From NCBI RefSeq assembly GCF_013030945.1, contig NZ_JABBXF010000056.1:24731-88730 (forward strand): 64,000 nucleotides of DNA. Reading direction: 5' to 3'. The notes below the pieces were generated by a model, which ran no database searches, was not told the DNA's origin, and was given only the letters and a program-made list of their open reading frames with translations. Positions 32,682 through 40,800 of this stretch are shown piece by piece. The DNA is from Streptomyces morookaense. GTDB lineage: Bacteria > Actinomycetota > Actinomycetes > Streptomycetales > Streptomycetaceae. The position numbers and the translations under genes are program-made. Numbering within the stretch: position 1 is the first letter of the stretch; each line of letters starts with the position of its first letter.

Positions 32682-33302
32682 CTACGCCCCGCGCCGGGCG
32701 GAGTCACCGGAGGTGCCGGACGGCGGCACCGGCGGGACCTGCGAGACCGGCGGCAGATCCAGAGTGGCGCGGTGGGCGCGCCAGCGCTCCAGCATCGTCT
32801 GCATCTCGCCCTGCAGGAAATGCATGAACTCCGCCGTCTCGACCAGCCGCAGCCCCGCGGGAGTGCTCACGCCGCCCAGGGTCTCCGCGCCCTCGCGGAG
32901 GAGTTTCTCCCAGCGCGCGAGCAGCTGGTCGCGGCGGGTGAGGCTCTCGTACCAGATCTCGTTGTGCACGACGTACCGGTCGCGGCGTGAGCCGGGCTCG
33001 CGCTCTCGGCTGACCATGTCGACCTGGGAGAGGTAGCGGATCGCGCCGGAGACGGCGGCCGGGCTGATCTGCAGGGCCAGGGCCAGTTCCGCCGAGGTCA
33101 TCGAGGCGGTCTCGGAGGAGAGCAGGGCCGCGAAGACGCGGGCGGCCATCCGCTGCATGCCCGCCTCGGCGAGCTCGGAGGCGAATCGCTCCACGAAGCG
33201 GGACAGCTCGTCCGGACTCCGGTCCGCCGGCACCGGCCCGGCACCGTCACTGCTCGTTCCACCCTGGCCGCTCCGGCCGCCCGCGCCACTCTTGCCGCTC
33301 AT
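32682..33302 (-). CDS. GbsR/MarR family transcriptional regulator
   Basis: A 206-residue winged-helix regulator. After a Gly/Ser-rich disordered leader, residues 40-130 form the MarR-like domain (ARVFAALLSSETASMTSAELALAL, SPAAVSGAIRYLSQVDMVSRE, then a basic wing). A helical C-terminal half and Pro-rich tail follow. The ATG at 33302 has AAGGG upstream; a GTG at 33338 is an alternative. It is divergent from an ABC exporter operon across 98 bases containing a TTCAC-6-GTGAA repeat. The classic role is control of drug or lipid exporters. Confidence 0.85.
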   Translation of the reverse strand: MSGKSGAGGRSGQGGTSSDGAGPVPADRSPDELSRFVERFASELAEAGMQRMAARVFAALLSSETASMTSAELALALQISPAAVSGAIRYLSQVDMVSREREPGSRRDRYVVHNEIWYESLTRRDQLLARWEKLLREGAETLGGVSTPAGLRLVETAEFMHFLQGEMQTMLERWRAHRATLDLPPVSQVPPVPPSGTSGDSARRGA

Positions 33303-33364
33303 GAGCCCTTCGCCTCCTTCGTCCGCCCCGTCCGGCACCTCTGAACTTTACACGGTTCCTTATC

Positions 33365-33393
33365 TTCACAAGTTCGTGAACGTACTGTATATT
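33365..33393 (+). promoter_or_regulatory. Promoter and operator of the ABC exporter operon
   Basis: TTCACA (33365-33370) and TATATT (33388-33393) are 17 bases apart, predicting transcription from about 33400, next to the ATG at 33401. A perfect inverted repeat TTCAC-6-GTGAA (33365-33380) covers the -35, a natural binding site for the divergent GbsR/MarR protein. TAAAGT (33350-33345, minus) may be the regulator's own -10. Confidence 0.6.
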
Positions 33394-33400
33394 CAAAAGC

Positions 33401-34327
33401 ATGACGAAGGCCATCACGGTCGCCGGACTGCACAAGTCGTTCGGGCGCACCCACGCGCTGGACGGTCTCGACCTCACGGTCGAGGCCGGCGAGGTCCACG
33501 GTTTCCTCGGGCCCAACGGTGCCGGGAAGTCCACCACCATCCGCGTCCTGCTGGGACTGCTGCGCGCCGATTCCGGCGCCGCCCGGGTGCTCGGCAGGGA
33601 TCCGTGGCACGACGCGGTGGAACTGCACCGGCACGTCGCCTACGTACCGGGGGATGTCACGCTGTGGCGCAACCTCTCCGGCGGCGAAGTCATCGACCTG
33701 TACGGGCGGTTGAGGGGCGGCCTCGACGCGCGGCGGCGCGCCGAGCTCCTCGACCGCTTCGAGCTCGACCCGGCCAAGAAGGGGCGCACCTACTCCAAGG
33801 GCAACCGGCAGAAGGTCGCGCTCGTCGCCGCGTTCGCCTCGGACGTGGAACTCCTGATCCTGGACGAGCCGACCAGCGGCCTCGATCCGCTGATGGAGGA
33901 GGTCTTCCAGAGCTGCGTGGAGGACGAGCGCAACCGCGGCCGCACGGTTCTGCTGTCGTCCCACATCCTCAGCGAGGTCGAATCGCTCTGCGACCGGGTC
34001 AGCATCATCCGCAAAGGCCGGACCGTGGAAGCCGGTTCGCTCGCCGAGCTGCGTCATCTCACCCGCACCTCGGTGACGGCCGAGCTGGCCGGCCCGCCCG
34101 ACGGGCTCGCCGGGCTGCCCGGGGTGCACGACCTCGACGTCCAGGGCCTGCGGGTCACGCTCCAGGTGGACACCGACAAGATCGACGCGGTGCTCCGCTC
34201 GCTCACCGCCTCGGGGGTCCGTTCGCTCGTCTCCACTCCCCCGACCCTGGAAGAGCTGTTCCTGCGTCACTACCAGGAAGACATCGGCAGCACCACGCCC
34301 GGCGGCGAAAAGGCGGTCTCGCGATGA
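33401..34327 (+). CDS. ABC transporter ATP-binding protein (drug-exporter type)
   Basis: A 308-residue ATPase. Walker A is GPNGAGKST (near 41-49), the signature is the variant YSKGNRQKVAL rather than LSGGQ, Walker B is LLILDEPTSGLDP, and the switch His is in SSHILSEVE. The C-terminal 90 residues match ATPases that serve ABC-2-like exporters. The stop overlaps the permease ATG by four bases. No ribosome site precedes its ATG, consistent with a leaderless message. Confidence 0.93.
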   Translation: MTKAITVAGLHKSFGRTHALDGLDLTVEAGEVHGFLGPNGAGKSTTIRVLLGLLRADSGAARVLGRDPWHDAVELHRHVAYVPGDVTLWRNLSGGEVIDLYGRLRGGLDARRRAELLDRFELDPAKKGRTYSKGNRQKVALVAAFASDVELLILDEPTSGLDPLMEEVFQSCVEDERNRGRTVLLSSHILSEVESLCDRVSIIRKGRTVEAGSLAELRHLTRTSVTAELAGPPDGLAGLPGVHDLDVQGLRVTLQVDTDKIDAVLRSLTASGVRSLVSTPPTLEELFLRHYQEDIGSTTPGGEKAVSR

Positions 34328-35946
34328 CCGCCGTGGCAACCGCCCCCGCCCCCGCCCGCCACAGCAGGCTCTCCGGCCGACTCGCCGGTACGGGCGCCCT
34401 GTTGCGGCTCGCCCTCCGCCGGGACCGGCTGATGCTGCCGGTGTGGATCCTGGCACTCGGCGGGACGCTGGTCAGCGGGGCGGGCACCCTGGCGAAGCTC
34501 TACGACACCGCGGCCAAGCGGGCCGACCTCGCCGAGTCGATGAACGGCAACAGTTCGTTGCGCGCCCTCTACGGGCCGGTCTTCGCGGACTCCCTCGGCG
34601 CTCTCAACGCCTGGCGGCTGGGCGGGTTCATGGCGGTACTGGCCGCGGTGATGAGCCTCATGATCGTCGTGCGCCACACCCGGGACGAGGAGGAGACGGG
34701 TCGCCAGGAGCTGCTCTCCTCGGCCTGCGTGGGACGGCACGCGCCGCTCGCCTCGGCGCTGCTGACCGCACTGCTCGCCAATGCCGGAGTTGCCCTGATC
34801 ACCACGGCGGGGCTCGCCAAGTCGACCGGTACCACGGCGGGTTCGGCGGCGCTCGGGCTCGCCGTCGGGGCGACCGGGATGGCATTCGCCGGTGTCGCGG
34901 CGATCACGGCGCAGCTGACCGAGAGCGGACGGCTCGCCAAGGGGCTCGCAGGCGCCGTGCTCGGCGCCGCCTTCGTGCTGCGGGCAGCCGGCGACACATC
35001 GTCGCACGACGCGTCGTCGGTGCTCGACTGGCTCTCCCCACTGGGCTGGGCGGAGAACGTGCGGCCCTACGCCGGCGAGCGCTGGTGGGCGCTGCTCCTG
35101 CTCGTGGCGGCAGCGGGGGCACAGAGCGCCGTGGCCTATGCGCTCGCCGGGCGGCGGGACATCGGCATGGGGCTCGTGCCGCCCCGGCCCGGCCCGGCCG
35201 AGGGGCGCATGGCCACCGCGTACGGGCTCGCCTGGCGGCTGCAGCGCGGCGCCTTGACCGGCTGGGCGGCCGGATTCGCCGTGGCGGGGCTGCTGTTCGG
35301 CGGGATGACGAAGGGGGCGACGCGACTGCTCGGCGACAACGAGCAGACGAAGGAGATGTTCCGGCGCATGGGCGGCCAGTCGGGGCTCACCAACGCCTAT
35401 CTCGCCGCGATCGTCGGCCTGCTCGGCATGGTCGCCGCGCTGTACGCCGCACAGTCGGTGCTGCGCCTGCATGGCGAGGAGACGGGCGGGCGTGCCGAGC
35501 CGGTCCTGGCGAACGCGGTGGGCCGACTGCCCTGGGCCGCAGGGCACTTGGTGATCGCGTTCGGCGGCTCGGTGCTGCTGATGACGGTCGGCGGCCTCGG
35601 CCTGGCGGCCGGTTACGGCGAGGACTTCGGACGGATCCTGGGCGCCGCGCTGGTCCAGGTGCCGGCGATATGGGTCCTGGCGGGCCTGGCGGTGCTGCTG
35701 TACGGAGCGTTCCCGAAGGCGGCCCCGGCGACGTGGGGCGTGGTCGGGGTCTGCCTCGCCCTCGGCTGGATCGGCCCCGCCCTGAATCTGCCCCGGGCCG
35801 CCCTGGACCTCTCCCCGTTCGGCCATCTCCCCAAGCTGCCGGGCACGCCGATGCACTGGCTCCCGGTCCTGAGTCTGCTCGCCCTGGCGGCTGCGCTGGT
35901 CGGTGCAGGCCTGGCGGCGCTGCGGCGGCGGGACATATCCGGGTGA
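34324..35946 (+). CDS. ABC transporter permease (12-TM exporter)
   Basis: A 540-residue polytopic membrane protein. Two similar halves of about six helices each can be seen, starting LRLALRRDRLMLPVWILALGG and LQRGALTGWAAGFAVAGLLFG. RHTRDEEETGRQELLSS is a motif typical of actinobacterial multidrug-type permeases paired with SKGN-type ATPases. It forms one exporter with the upstream ATPase; coupling is through the ATGA overlap. Substrate unknown. A glycosyltransferase gene follows 238 bases downstream. Confidence 0.9.
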   Translation: MTAVATAPAPARHSRLSGRLAGTGALLRLALRRDRLMLPVWILALGGTLVSGAGTLAKLYDTAAKRADLAESMNGNSSLRALYGPVFADSLGALNAWRLGGFMAVLAAVMSLMIVVRHTRDEEETGRQELLSSACVGRHAPLASALLTALLANAGVALITTAGLAKSTGTTAGSAALGLAVGATGMAFAGVAAITAQLTESGRLAKGLAGAVLGAAFVLRAAGDTSSHDASSVLDWLSPLGWAENVRPYAGERWWALLLLVAAAGAQSAVAYALAGRRDIGMGLVPPRPGPAEGRMATAYGLAWRLQRGALTGWAAGFAVAGLLFGGMTKGATRLLGDNEQTKEMFRRMGGQSGLTNAYLAAIVGLLGMVAALYAAQSVLRLHGEETGGRAEPVLANAVGRLPWAAGHLVIAFGGSVLLMTVGGLGLAAGYGEDFGRILGAALVQVPAIWVLAGLAVLLYGAFPKAAPATWGVVGVCLALGWIGPALNLPRAALDLSPFGHLPKLPGTPMHWLPVLSLLALAAALVGAGLAALRRRDISG

Positions 35947-36064
35947 GCGGCGGCGGCAGCGGCCACGGAAGGCGGCGGCCCTCGACCGGCACCGTGAGGT
36001 GAACAACCGTCCGGCCCGGACCCGCACCCCCGTGGCGCGCCCGGGCCGCCCGCTTCAGGAGAAA

Positions 36065-36082
36065 GTGAACCATGCGGTTCAC
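36065..36082. promoter_or_regulatory. Inverted repeat upstream of the glycosyltransferase
   Basis: GTGAACC (36065-36071) and GGTTCAC (36076-36082) are a perfect pair around ATGC. The half site GTGAA also occurs in the operator at 33365-33380, and TTCACAACTTGT (36078-36089) resembles part of it. The same regulator might bind both. Confidence 0.4.
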
Positions 36083-36184
36083 AACTTGTCAGGGGAATAT
36101 CACGCTGCCGTGACGCGACGTCAGCGGCATCAAGTGCTCGACAGGCAAGGGAAATCCGGGTCAGGGATTGCCTAGGGTTTCCGC

Positions 36185-37516
36185 ATGCCGAGAATCATCG
36201 TCGCCGCCACGCCCCCTCACGGGCACACCGCACCTCTGCGCGTCATAGCCGCCGACCTCGTGGACCGGGGCCACGAGGTGGCCTTCCTGGGCGGGTCCCG
36301 GTTCGCCGAGGAGGTCGCCGCCACCGGGGCCCGGTTCGTCCCGCTGCCGGACGAGGCCGACTTCGACGACCGCACAGTCGACGACTGCTTCCCGGGACGG
36401 GCACTCGTGCCGCCGGGGCCCGAACGGCTGGCGTTCGACCTCAAGCACATCTTCCTGGACCCGGTCCCGGCCCAGTACCGCGCGCTGCGCGAGCTGTTGA
36501 CGGAGGTCCCGGCCGACGCCGTGATCAGTGACAACTTCTTCCGCGGCACCCTCGCGCTCACCCTGGCCCGCCCGGCCGCCGAGCGCCCGGTGACCGTCAG
36601 CGTGGGCGTGGCGCCGCCGACCATGCTCAGCATCGACACCGCACCGTTCGGACTCGCACTCCCGCCCCGCAGCGACGAGGCAGGCCGGTCCCGTAATGCG
36701 GCACTCAACGCCGAGGCGGCCGCCCGCGCCGAACCGCTGCGCCGGTACGCCGCCGATGTGTTCGCACGTATCGGCACTCCGCTGCCGGACGGCCCCATCG
36801 GCAACGTCACGGTCGCCGTGCCCGACCACTACCTTCAACTCACCGTGCCCGGCTTCGAGTACCCTCGCAGCGACGCACCGGACTCCTTCCGCTGCATCGG
36901 CGCGCTCCCGGTCGCCGGCGCGCCGGCAGGGTACGAAGCACCCTCCTGGTGGCCGGAGTTGACACAGGACGGCCGGCCGGTCGTGGTCGTCACCCAGGGC
37001 ACCCTCGACAACGCCGACCTCTCCGCCCTCGTCGCCCCCGCCGTCCGCGCACTGGCCGACGCCGAGGTGCTCGTGGTGGCCGCCACCGTCCGCCCGGACG
37101 GTCCCCGGGTCCTGGAGGGCCTGCTGGGCGGACTGCCGGACAACGTACGGGCCGCCGGGTACGTGCCGTTCGAGCTGCTGCTGCCGCACGCGGACGTCCT
37201 CGTCAGCAACAGCGGCTACGGCGGCGTGCACACGGCACTGCGCCACGGCGTACCCCTGGTCGTCGCCGGTGCGGGCGAGGACAAGCCGGAGGTCGCGGCA
37301 CGCGTCCAGTGGAGCGGTACGGGCATCGACCTGCGCACCGGACGCCCCGGCACCGCCGACCTCCGCGCCGCGGTCGACACCGTGCTCACCGACAGCACGT
37401 ACCGCGCCCGCGCCTCAGCCCTCAGCAGCGAACTCGCCGCGCATCGACCCTTCGATGCGATCGCCGAACTGGTCGACGGCCCGCGGGCGTTCACGAGCGG
37501 GGAGGGGGCTTCTTAG
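36185..37516 (+). CDS. Macrolide-type (MGT/GT1) glycosyltransferase
   Basis: A 443-residue GT-B glycosyltransferase. The N-terminal acceptor domain starts IIVAATPPHGHTAPLRVIA with the conserved PxxGH-type loop and catalytic His. The C-terminal donor domain has VVVTQGTLDN, and the nucleotide-sugar motif VPFELLLPHADVLVSNSGYGGVHTAL, in which Ser-Asn replaces the usual Thr-His of the HGG region. It would transfer a sugar to a lipophilic small molecule, as in macrolide inactivation. TAGGGT at 36173-36178 sits so close to the ATG that the message may be leaderless. Confidence 0.87.
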   Translation: MPRIIVAATPPHGHTAPLRVIAADLVDRGHEVAFLGGSRFAEEVAATGARFVPLPDEADFDDRTVDDCFPGRALVPPGPERLAFDLKHIFLDPVPAQYRALRELLTEVPADAVISDNFFRGTLALTLARPAAERPVTVSVGVAPPTMLSIDTAPFGLALPPRSDEAGRSRNAALNAEAAARAEPLRRYAADVFARIGTPLPDGPIGNVTVAVPDHYLQLTVPGFEYPRSDAPDSFRCIGALPVAGAPAGYEAPSWWPELTQDGRPVVVVTQGTLDNADLSALVAPAVRALADAEVLVVAATVRPDGPRVLEGLLGGLPDNVRAAGYVPFELLLPHADVLVSNSGYGGVHTALRHGVPLVVAGAGEDKPEVAARVQWSGTGIDLRTGRPGTADLRAAVDTVLTDSTYRARASALSSELAAHRPFDAIAELVDGPRAFTSGEGAS

Positions 37517-37557
37517 GGGCGGCGGTGCCGGCAATGTGCGGCCGCTCCGCTGCCCCC

Positions 37558-38196
37558 TCAGCCTCCAGCCGCCTCCTCCCGCTCCAGTGCACGGACCAGT
37601 GCCTCGAAACCCGCGTCGGCTCCTTCGGAATCGCCGCTCGTCACCAGTTCCATCAGCAGGCCCCGGAGCGTCGCCAGGGTCATCGCGGCGACCTCCAGCC
37701 TGCGCCGGTCGGACCAGTCCGCCGGGCAGAGGGACAGCATGGCCGGCAAGTACTCCTGCGCCGCCGTCCTGGCGATCCCGCCATGGCGGTCCGGGTTGCA
37801 CATGGCCAGGCCCACGGCCTGCTCCAGCACCCGCGCCCCCGCCTGCTCCCGCTTCAGGGCCGGCCAGGCGGCGCGTACCCGTGCTGCCAGCGTCCGATGG
37901 GCGGGATCCCGGGCGGCGGCGGCCAGCGCATTGTCCATGCGCCGTTCGCGCAGCTTGAGTATGGCCTGCCTGAGCAGGTCGTCGGCCCCGTCGAAGTGGT
38001 AGAGCAGCACCTTGTGCGTGGTTCCGGCCGCCCGCGCCGCGCGCCGGAGCGAGAAGTCCGGGAGCCCGTTGGCCGCGAGGTCGTCGGCGACCAGGTCGAG
38101 CAGTTCCCTGCGCCTGGCCTCGCCGCGCGGGGAACCTGCCGACCGCCGGTAGCGTGCTCGTGCTGATGCGCCGTCGTCGGCAGAAGTGGTGTTCAC
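37558..38196 (-). CDS. TetR family transcriptional regulator
   Basis: A 212-residue TetR protein. HTH near residues 40-70 (FSLRRAARAAGTTHKVLLYHF), then an effector domain. The start is GTG at 38196; an alternative ATG 132 bases upstream would add an unlikely Arg/Gly-rich leader. It converges on the glycosyltransferase and is divergent from the small-protein pair beginning at 38535, either of which it might regulate. Confidence 0.83.
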   Translation of the reverse strand: MNTTSADDGASARARYRRSAGSPRGEARRRELLDLVADDLAANGLPDFSLRRAARAAGTTHKVLLYHFDGADDLLRQAILKLRERRMDNALAAAARDPAHRTLAARVRAAWPALKREQAGARVLEQAVGLAMCNPDRHGGIARTAAQEYLPAMLSLCPADWSDRRRLEVAAMTLATLRGLLMELVTSGDSEGADAGFEALVRALEREEAAGG

Positions 38197-38534
38197 CAGG
38201 CCAGTGTCCCCGGCCGCACGCCGCACTACCAACGGCGACGGTTCCGCTCCGGTGCAGCCCGCGCCCCCGGCCCGGGCGAACGTTCCATGCCTGACACGGT
38301 TTTCGCCAACGGCGTCAGGGCCCTGCACCGTTCACCCCCTCCAGGGGGACCATGCCAACACGACTGGGTGATCAGCGCATTGATGACGTGTCTTGTATTC
38401 GTATCCGGGTTAGCCTCCATGAGGGGACGGCAAAGACACGGACGGCCAAAGGCCGTTGTGTCCGCATGCGCCGGTGGGGGCGAACGGTGGAGGGCCGGGC
38501 GCGACGGCGTCGTTCCAGAGGGAGGGAACCAGGG
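38197..38534. other. Intergenic region upstream of the precursor-like gene pair
   Basis: About 340 bases with no convincing gene. It is slightly richer in AT around 38370-38420 (ATTGATGACGTGTCTTGTAT), the best place for a promoter of the small-protein operon. I could not match a -35/-10 pair with good spacing. Confidence 0.4.
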
Positions 38535-38804
38535 ATGGGGTCCGCCGTGACCTTCGGAGAGCTCGACCGGGTATGCGGGGAGGAACTTCCGCCGCGCATC
38601 GCGCTTTCCAGTGTCTCGCCTACGGGCGCCGAACAGGCCGTCTATCCGATGCTGGTGAGAACGGACCACGGGACAACGGTCGCCTATGCCTGTCAGTACC
38701 GGCAGGATGCGCCCGGCCCGGGCCTTCTCGTCGCACTGGGATTGGCGCCGAGTACGCCGGGGTACACCACCACCTGTATTCCCGCGGCCATCTCCAGCCA
38801 CTGA
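38535..38804 (+). CDS. Small RiPP-precursor-like protein A
   Basis: An 89-residue protein homologous at both ends to the one at 39048. The N-terminus has F-x-E-L-x4-G-E-x-L-P-x-R-x2-L (FGELDRVCGEELPPRIAL), which looks like a leader peptide. The last 47 residues align without gaps with its paralogue: DHGTT, CQ, P-x-GLL-x2-L-x-L, TT-x-TCIPAA-x-SSH. No signal peptide or membrane helix. GGAGGG lies upstream of the ATG; a GTG four codons later is possible. It is followed by its paralogue and an M50 protease gene. The family is unknown to me; a modified secreted peptide is an inference. Confidence 0.7.
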   Translation: MGSAVTFGELDRVCGEELPPRIALSSVSPTGAEQAVYPMLVRTDHGTTVAYACQYRQDAPGPGLLVALGLAPSTPGYTTTCIPAAISSH

Positions 38805-38867
38805 CCGCCGCACCGGACATACCGGCTTCCTGACGTCACCGATCGACTTTCCACTTTCCACAGAACT

Positions 38868-38884
38868 GACCGGCTCCGCCGGTC
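38868..38884 (+). terminator. Small hairpin between the two precursor-like genes
   Basis: GACCGGC (38868-38874) and GCCGGTC (38878-38884) form a perfect 7-bp stem with a three-base loop. It may end or attenuate the transcript from the first small gene. The rest of the 243-base gap shows no gene. Confidence 0.5.
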
Positions 38885-39047
38885 GGTTCACGCGTGGCAG
38901 CTCACACAGCTCGCCCTGTCCAGTTTCACCGAAACACAAGGACTCGTCCTCGGCCCCTCCGCAACGAGGGTGCTTCGAGGATGATTTCGGGTTGCCGCTC
39001 CGGCGATCCGAATGCGGAAACCGCGGAATCGAGAGAAAGGGAACGGC

Positions 39048-39374
39048 ATGGAGAACCCCATCAGCTTCGAGGAGCTCGGCAAGATCACGGGTGAGGTGCT
39101 GCCCGAGCGGACCGTCCTGGGCGTCCTGGCCACCCCGTTCAACCACGGCGGCGACCCCGGCAGCAGCGCGGGCGCCGGCAGCAGCAGCTCCGCGGCGGCC
39201 ACGGGCGGCGGCGTCTTCGCACCCGCCCCCAGTGACCACGGCACCACGATGCTGTCCTCCTGCCAGGCCATCGACCACCCGCAGCCCGCGGGCCTGCTCA
39301 GCTCGCTGAGCCTCAACTCGCAGAACCCGAACACCACCTTCACCTGCATTCCTGCGGCCGTCTCGAGCCACTGA
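39048..39374 (+). CDS. Small RiPP-precursor-like protein B
   Basis: A 108-residue paralogue of the protein at 38535. The leader-like block is FEELGKITGEVLPERTVL, and the C-terminal 47 residues begin SDHGTTMLSSCQ and end TTFTCIPAAVSSH, keeping both cysteines of the partner. Between them lies a low-complexity linker rich in Gly, Ser and Ala, absent from A. The core is dense in Thr, Ser and Cys, residues often modified in RiPPs. AGAAAGGG precedes the ATG. The M50 protease gene starts 103 bases downstream. No lanthionine synthetase or YcaO enzyme is present in the window. Confidence 0.72.
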   Translation: MENPISFEELGKITGEVLPERTVLGVLATPFNHGGDPGSSAGAGSSSSAAATGGGVFAPAPSDHGTTMLSSCQAIDHPQPAGLLSSLSLNSQNPNTTFTCIPAAVSSH

Positions 39375-39477
39375 CCGTACCGGAGCACGGCATATCCCGG
39401 GGAAGGGCCGCGGCTTCCGGCCCTTCCCCACCGTGCCGCAGGCCGACCGCCCGCCCCGTCACTCCTGGAGAGCGCCC

Positions 39478-40800
39478 ATGTCCCTGCCGTCCGCCCCGCG
39501 TACCGATCCCGGGCTGGTGGACGGGACGGAGCTCGTCGGCGAGTTCGAGGACTCCGGCTACCGCGAACCGCCCCACCTGGTCTGCCGCCCCGACGGTCAG
39601 CTCGTGCGGCTTCCGGCCCTGCTGTACAAGGTCGTCAGAGCACTGGACGCCCGGCACCGGGAGCTCGGGGCCGGGTCGCCGGGCGAAGGCCCGACGATCA
39701 CGGCGCAGGTGGCGGACGAACTCAGCCGGGAGACGGGCCGGCAATTCTCCGCCGCACACGTGGTATTCCTCATCGACGAGAAACTCGCGCCACTTGGCAT
39801 CACCACCCACAGCGACGGTTCGCCGCCTCCGCCCACGCCCAGGAAAGACCCGTTCCTCTCCTTCCGGTTCCGGCTGGCGGTCGTCCCCGAGCACCTCACA
39901 TGGTTTCTCTCGGGGCTCTTCGCATGGCTGTTCCGTCCGGCGCTCGTCGCACTCGGCATCGGCGCCTTCGTGGCGGGCGAGGCGTGGCTGTGGACGACAC
40001 AGGACACAGGCGCCGCACTGCAGGAAGTGCTGTCGGCCCCGTCCAGCGTTCTCCTCGTCATTCTGCTGGCCGTCGCCTCGTGCGCATTCCACGAACTGGG
40101 CCACGGTGCTGCATGCCGGTACGGGGGCGTACGGCCCGGCGCCATGGGATGCGGAATCTATCTCGTCTGGCCCGCCTTCTACACCGACATCACCAACTCC
40201 TACCGGCTGGGCCGCGCCGGGCGCATCCGCGCCGACCTGGGCGGTGTCTACTTCAACGCCCTGTTCACTCTCGGGCTGCTGGGCGTGTATGCGCTCACCG
40301 GATTCCCACTGCTTCTGGTGGCGGTCCTCTCCGTCCATCTCGAAATCATTCAACAGCTGCTGCCCACGCTGAGGTTCGACGGCTATTACATCGTCGCGGA
40401 CCTGGTCGGCATTCCCGATCTCTTCAAGTACATCGCCCCCATTCTCCGGCGGGTCCTGCTGCGTCGGCCGCAGGACGACCGGCTGCGCGACCTGAAGCGG
40501 TGGCCGCAGATCGTCGTCACCGTGTGGGTCCTGTTCCTGATTCCGGCGCTCGCCCTCCAGCTGGGCATGGTGCTGGCCAATCTGCCCCAACTGCTCCAGG
40601 CGGACTGGCAGACGGCCACCCTGCTGATCGCACGCGCCGACGCGGCGGGCCTCCAGCCGCTCGCGATGCTCTCGGCCTGTCTCCAGATCCTGTTGCTCGT
40701 CCTGCCCGTTGCGGGTCTGACGCTGGCGCTGGTGCAGCCGTTGCGTTCTCTCGTGCGGTTCGTCCGTCGTCGGCGGGCGGATCGGCGGTCAGCCGACTGA
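39478..40800 (+). CDS. M50 membrane metalloprotease with N-terminal RRE-like domain
   Basis: A 440-residue protein. Residues 1-110 have the PqqD/RRE-like winged-helix pattern (LVCRPDGQLVRLPALLYKVV, then a helix-rich block ending VVFLIDEKLAPLGIT). The rest is a polytopic peptide zinc metalloprotease: FHELGHG (residues 204-210) supplies the two His and the catalytic Glu, FYTDITNSYRLG follows, and RFDGYY near 300 supplies the third metal ligand. GGAG precedes the ATG. Placement directly after two leader-bearing small proteins suggests it recognises and cleaves or exports them. Stop codon abuts the stop of the convergent pth gene. Confidence 0.83.
   Translation: MSLPSAPRTDPGLVDGTELVGEFEDSGYREPPHLVCRPDGQLVRLPALLYKVVRALDARHRELGAGSPGEGPTITAQVADELSRETGRQFSAAHVVFLIDEKLAPLGITTHSDGSPPPPTPRKDPFLSFRFRLAVVPEHLTWFLSGLFAWLFRPALVALGIGAFVAGEAWLWTTQDTGAALQEVLSAPSSVLLVILLAVASCAFHELGHGAACRYGGVRPGAMGCGIYLVWPAFYTDITNSYRLGRAGRIRADLGGVYFNALFTLGLLGVYALTGFPLLLVAVLSVHLEIIQQLLPTLRFDGYYIVADLVGIPDLFKYIAPILRRVLLRRPQDDRLRDLKRWPQIVVTVWVLFLIPALALQLGMVLANLPQLLQADWQTATLLIARADAAGLQPLAMLSACLQILLLVLPVAGLTLALVQPLRSLVRFVRRRRADRRSAD

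Noticed and set aside
38535..39374. Calling the small proteins lanthipeptide precursors
   Set aside because: Although the tails are rich in Thr, Ser and Cys, no LanB, LanC, LanM or LanKC gene is present in the window, so only a general precursor-like label is justified.
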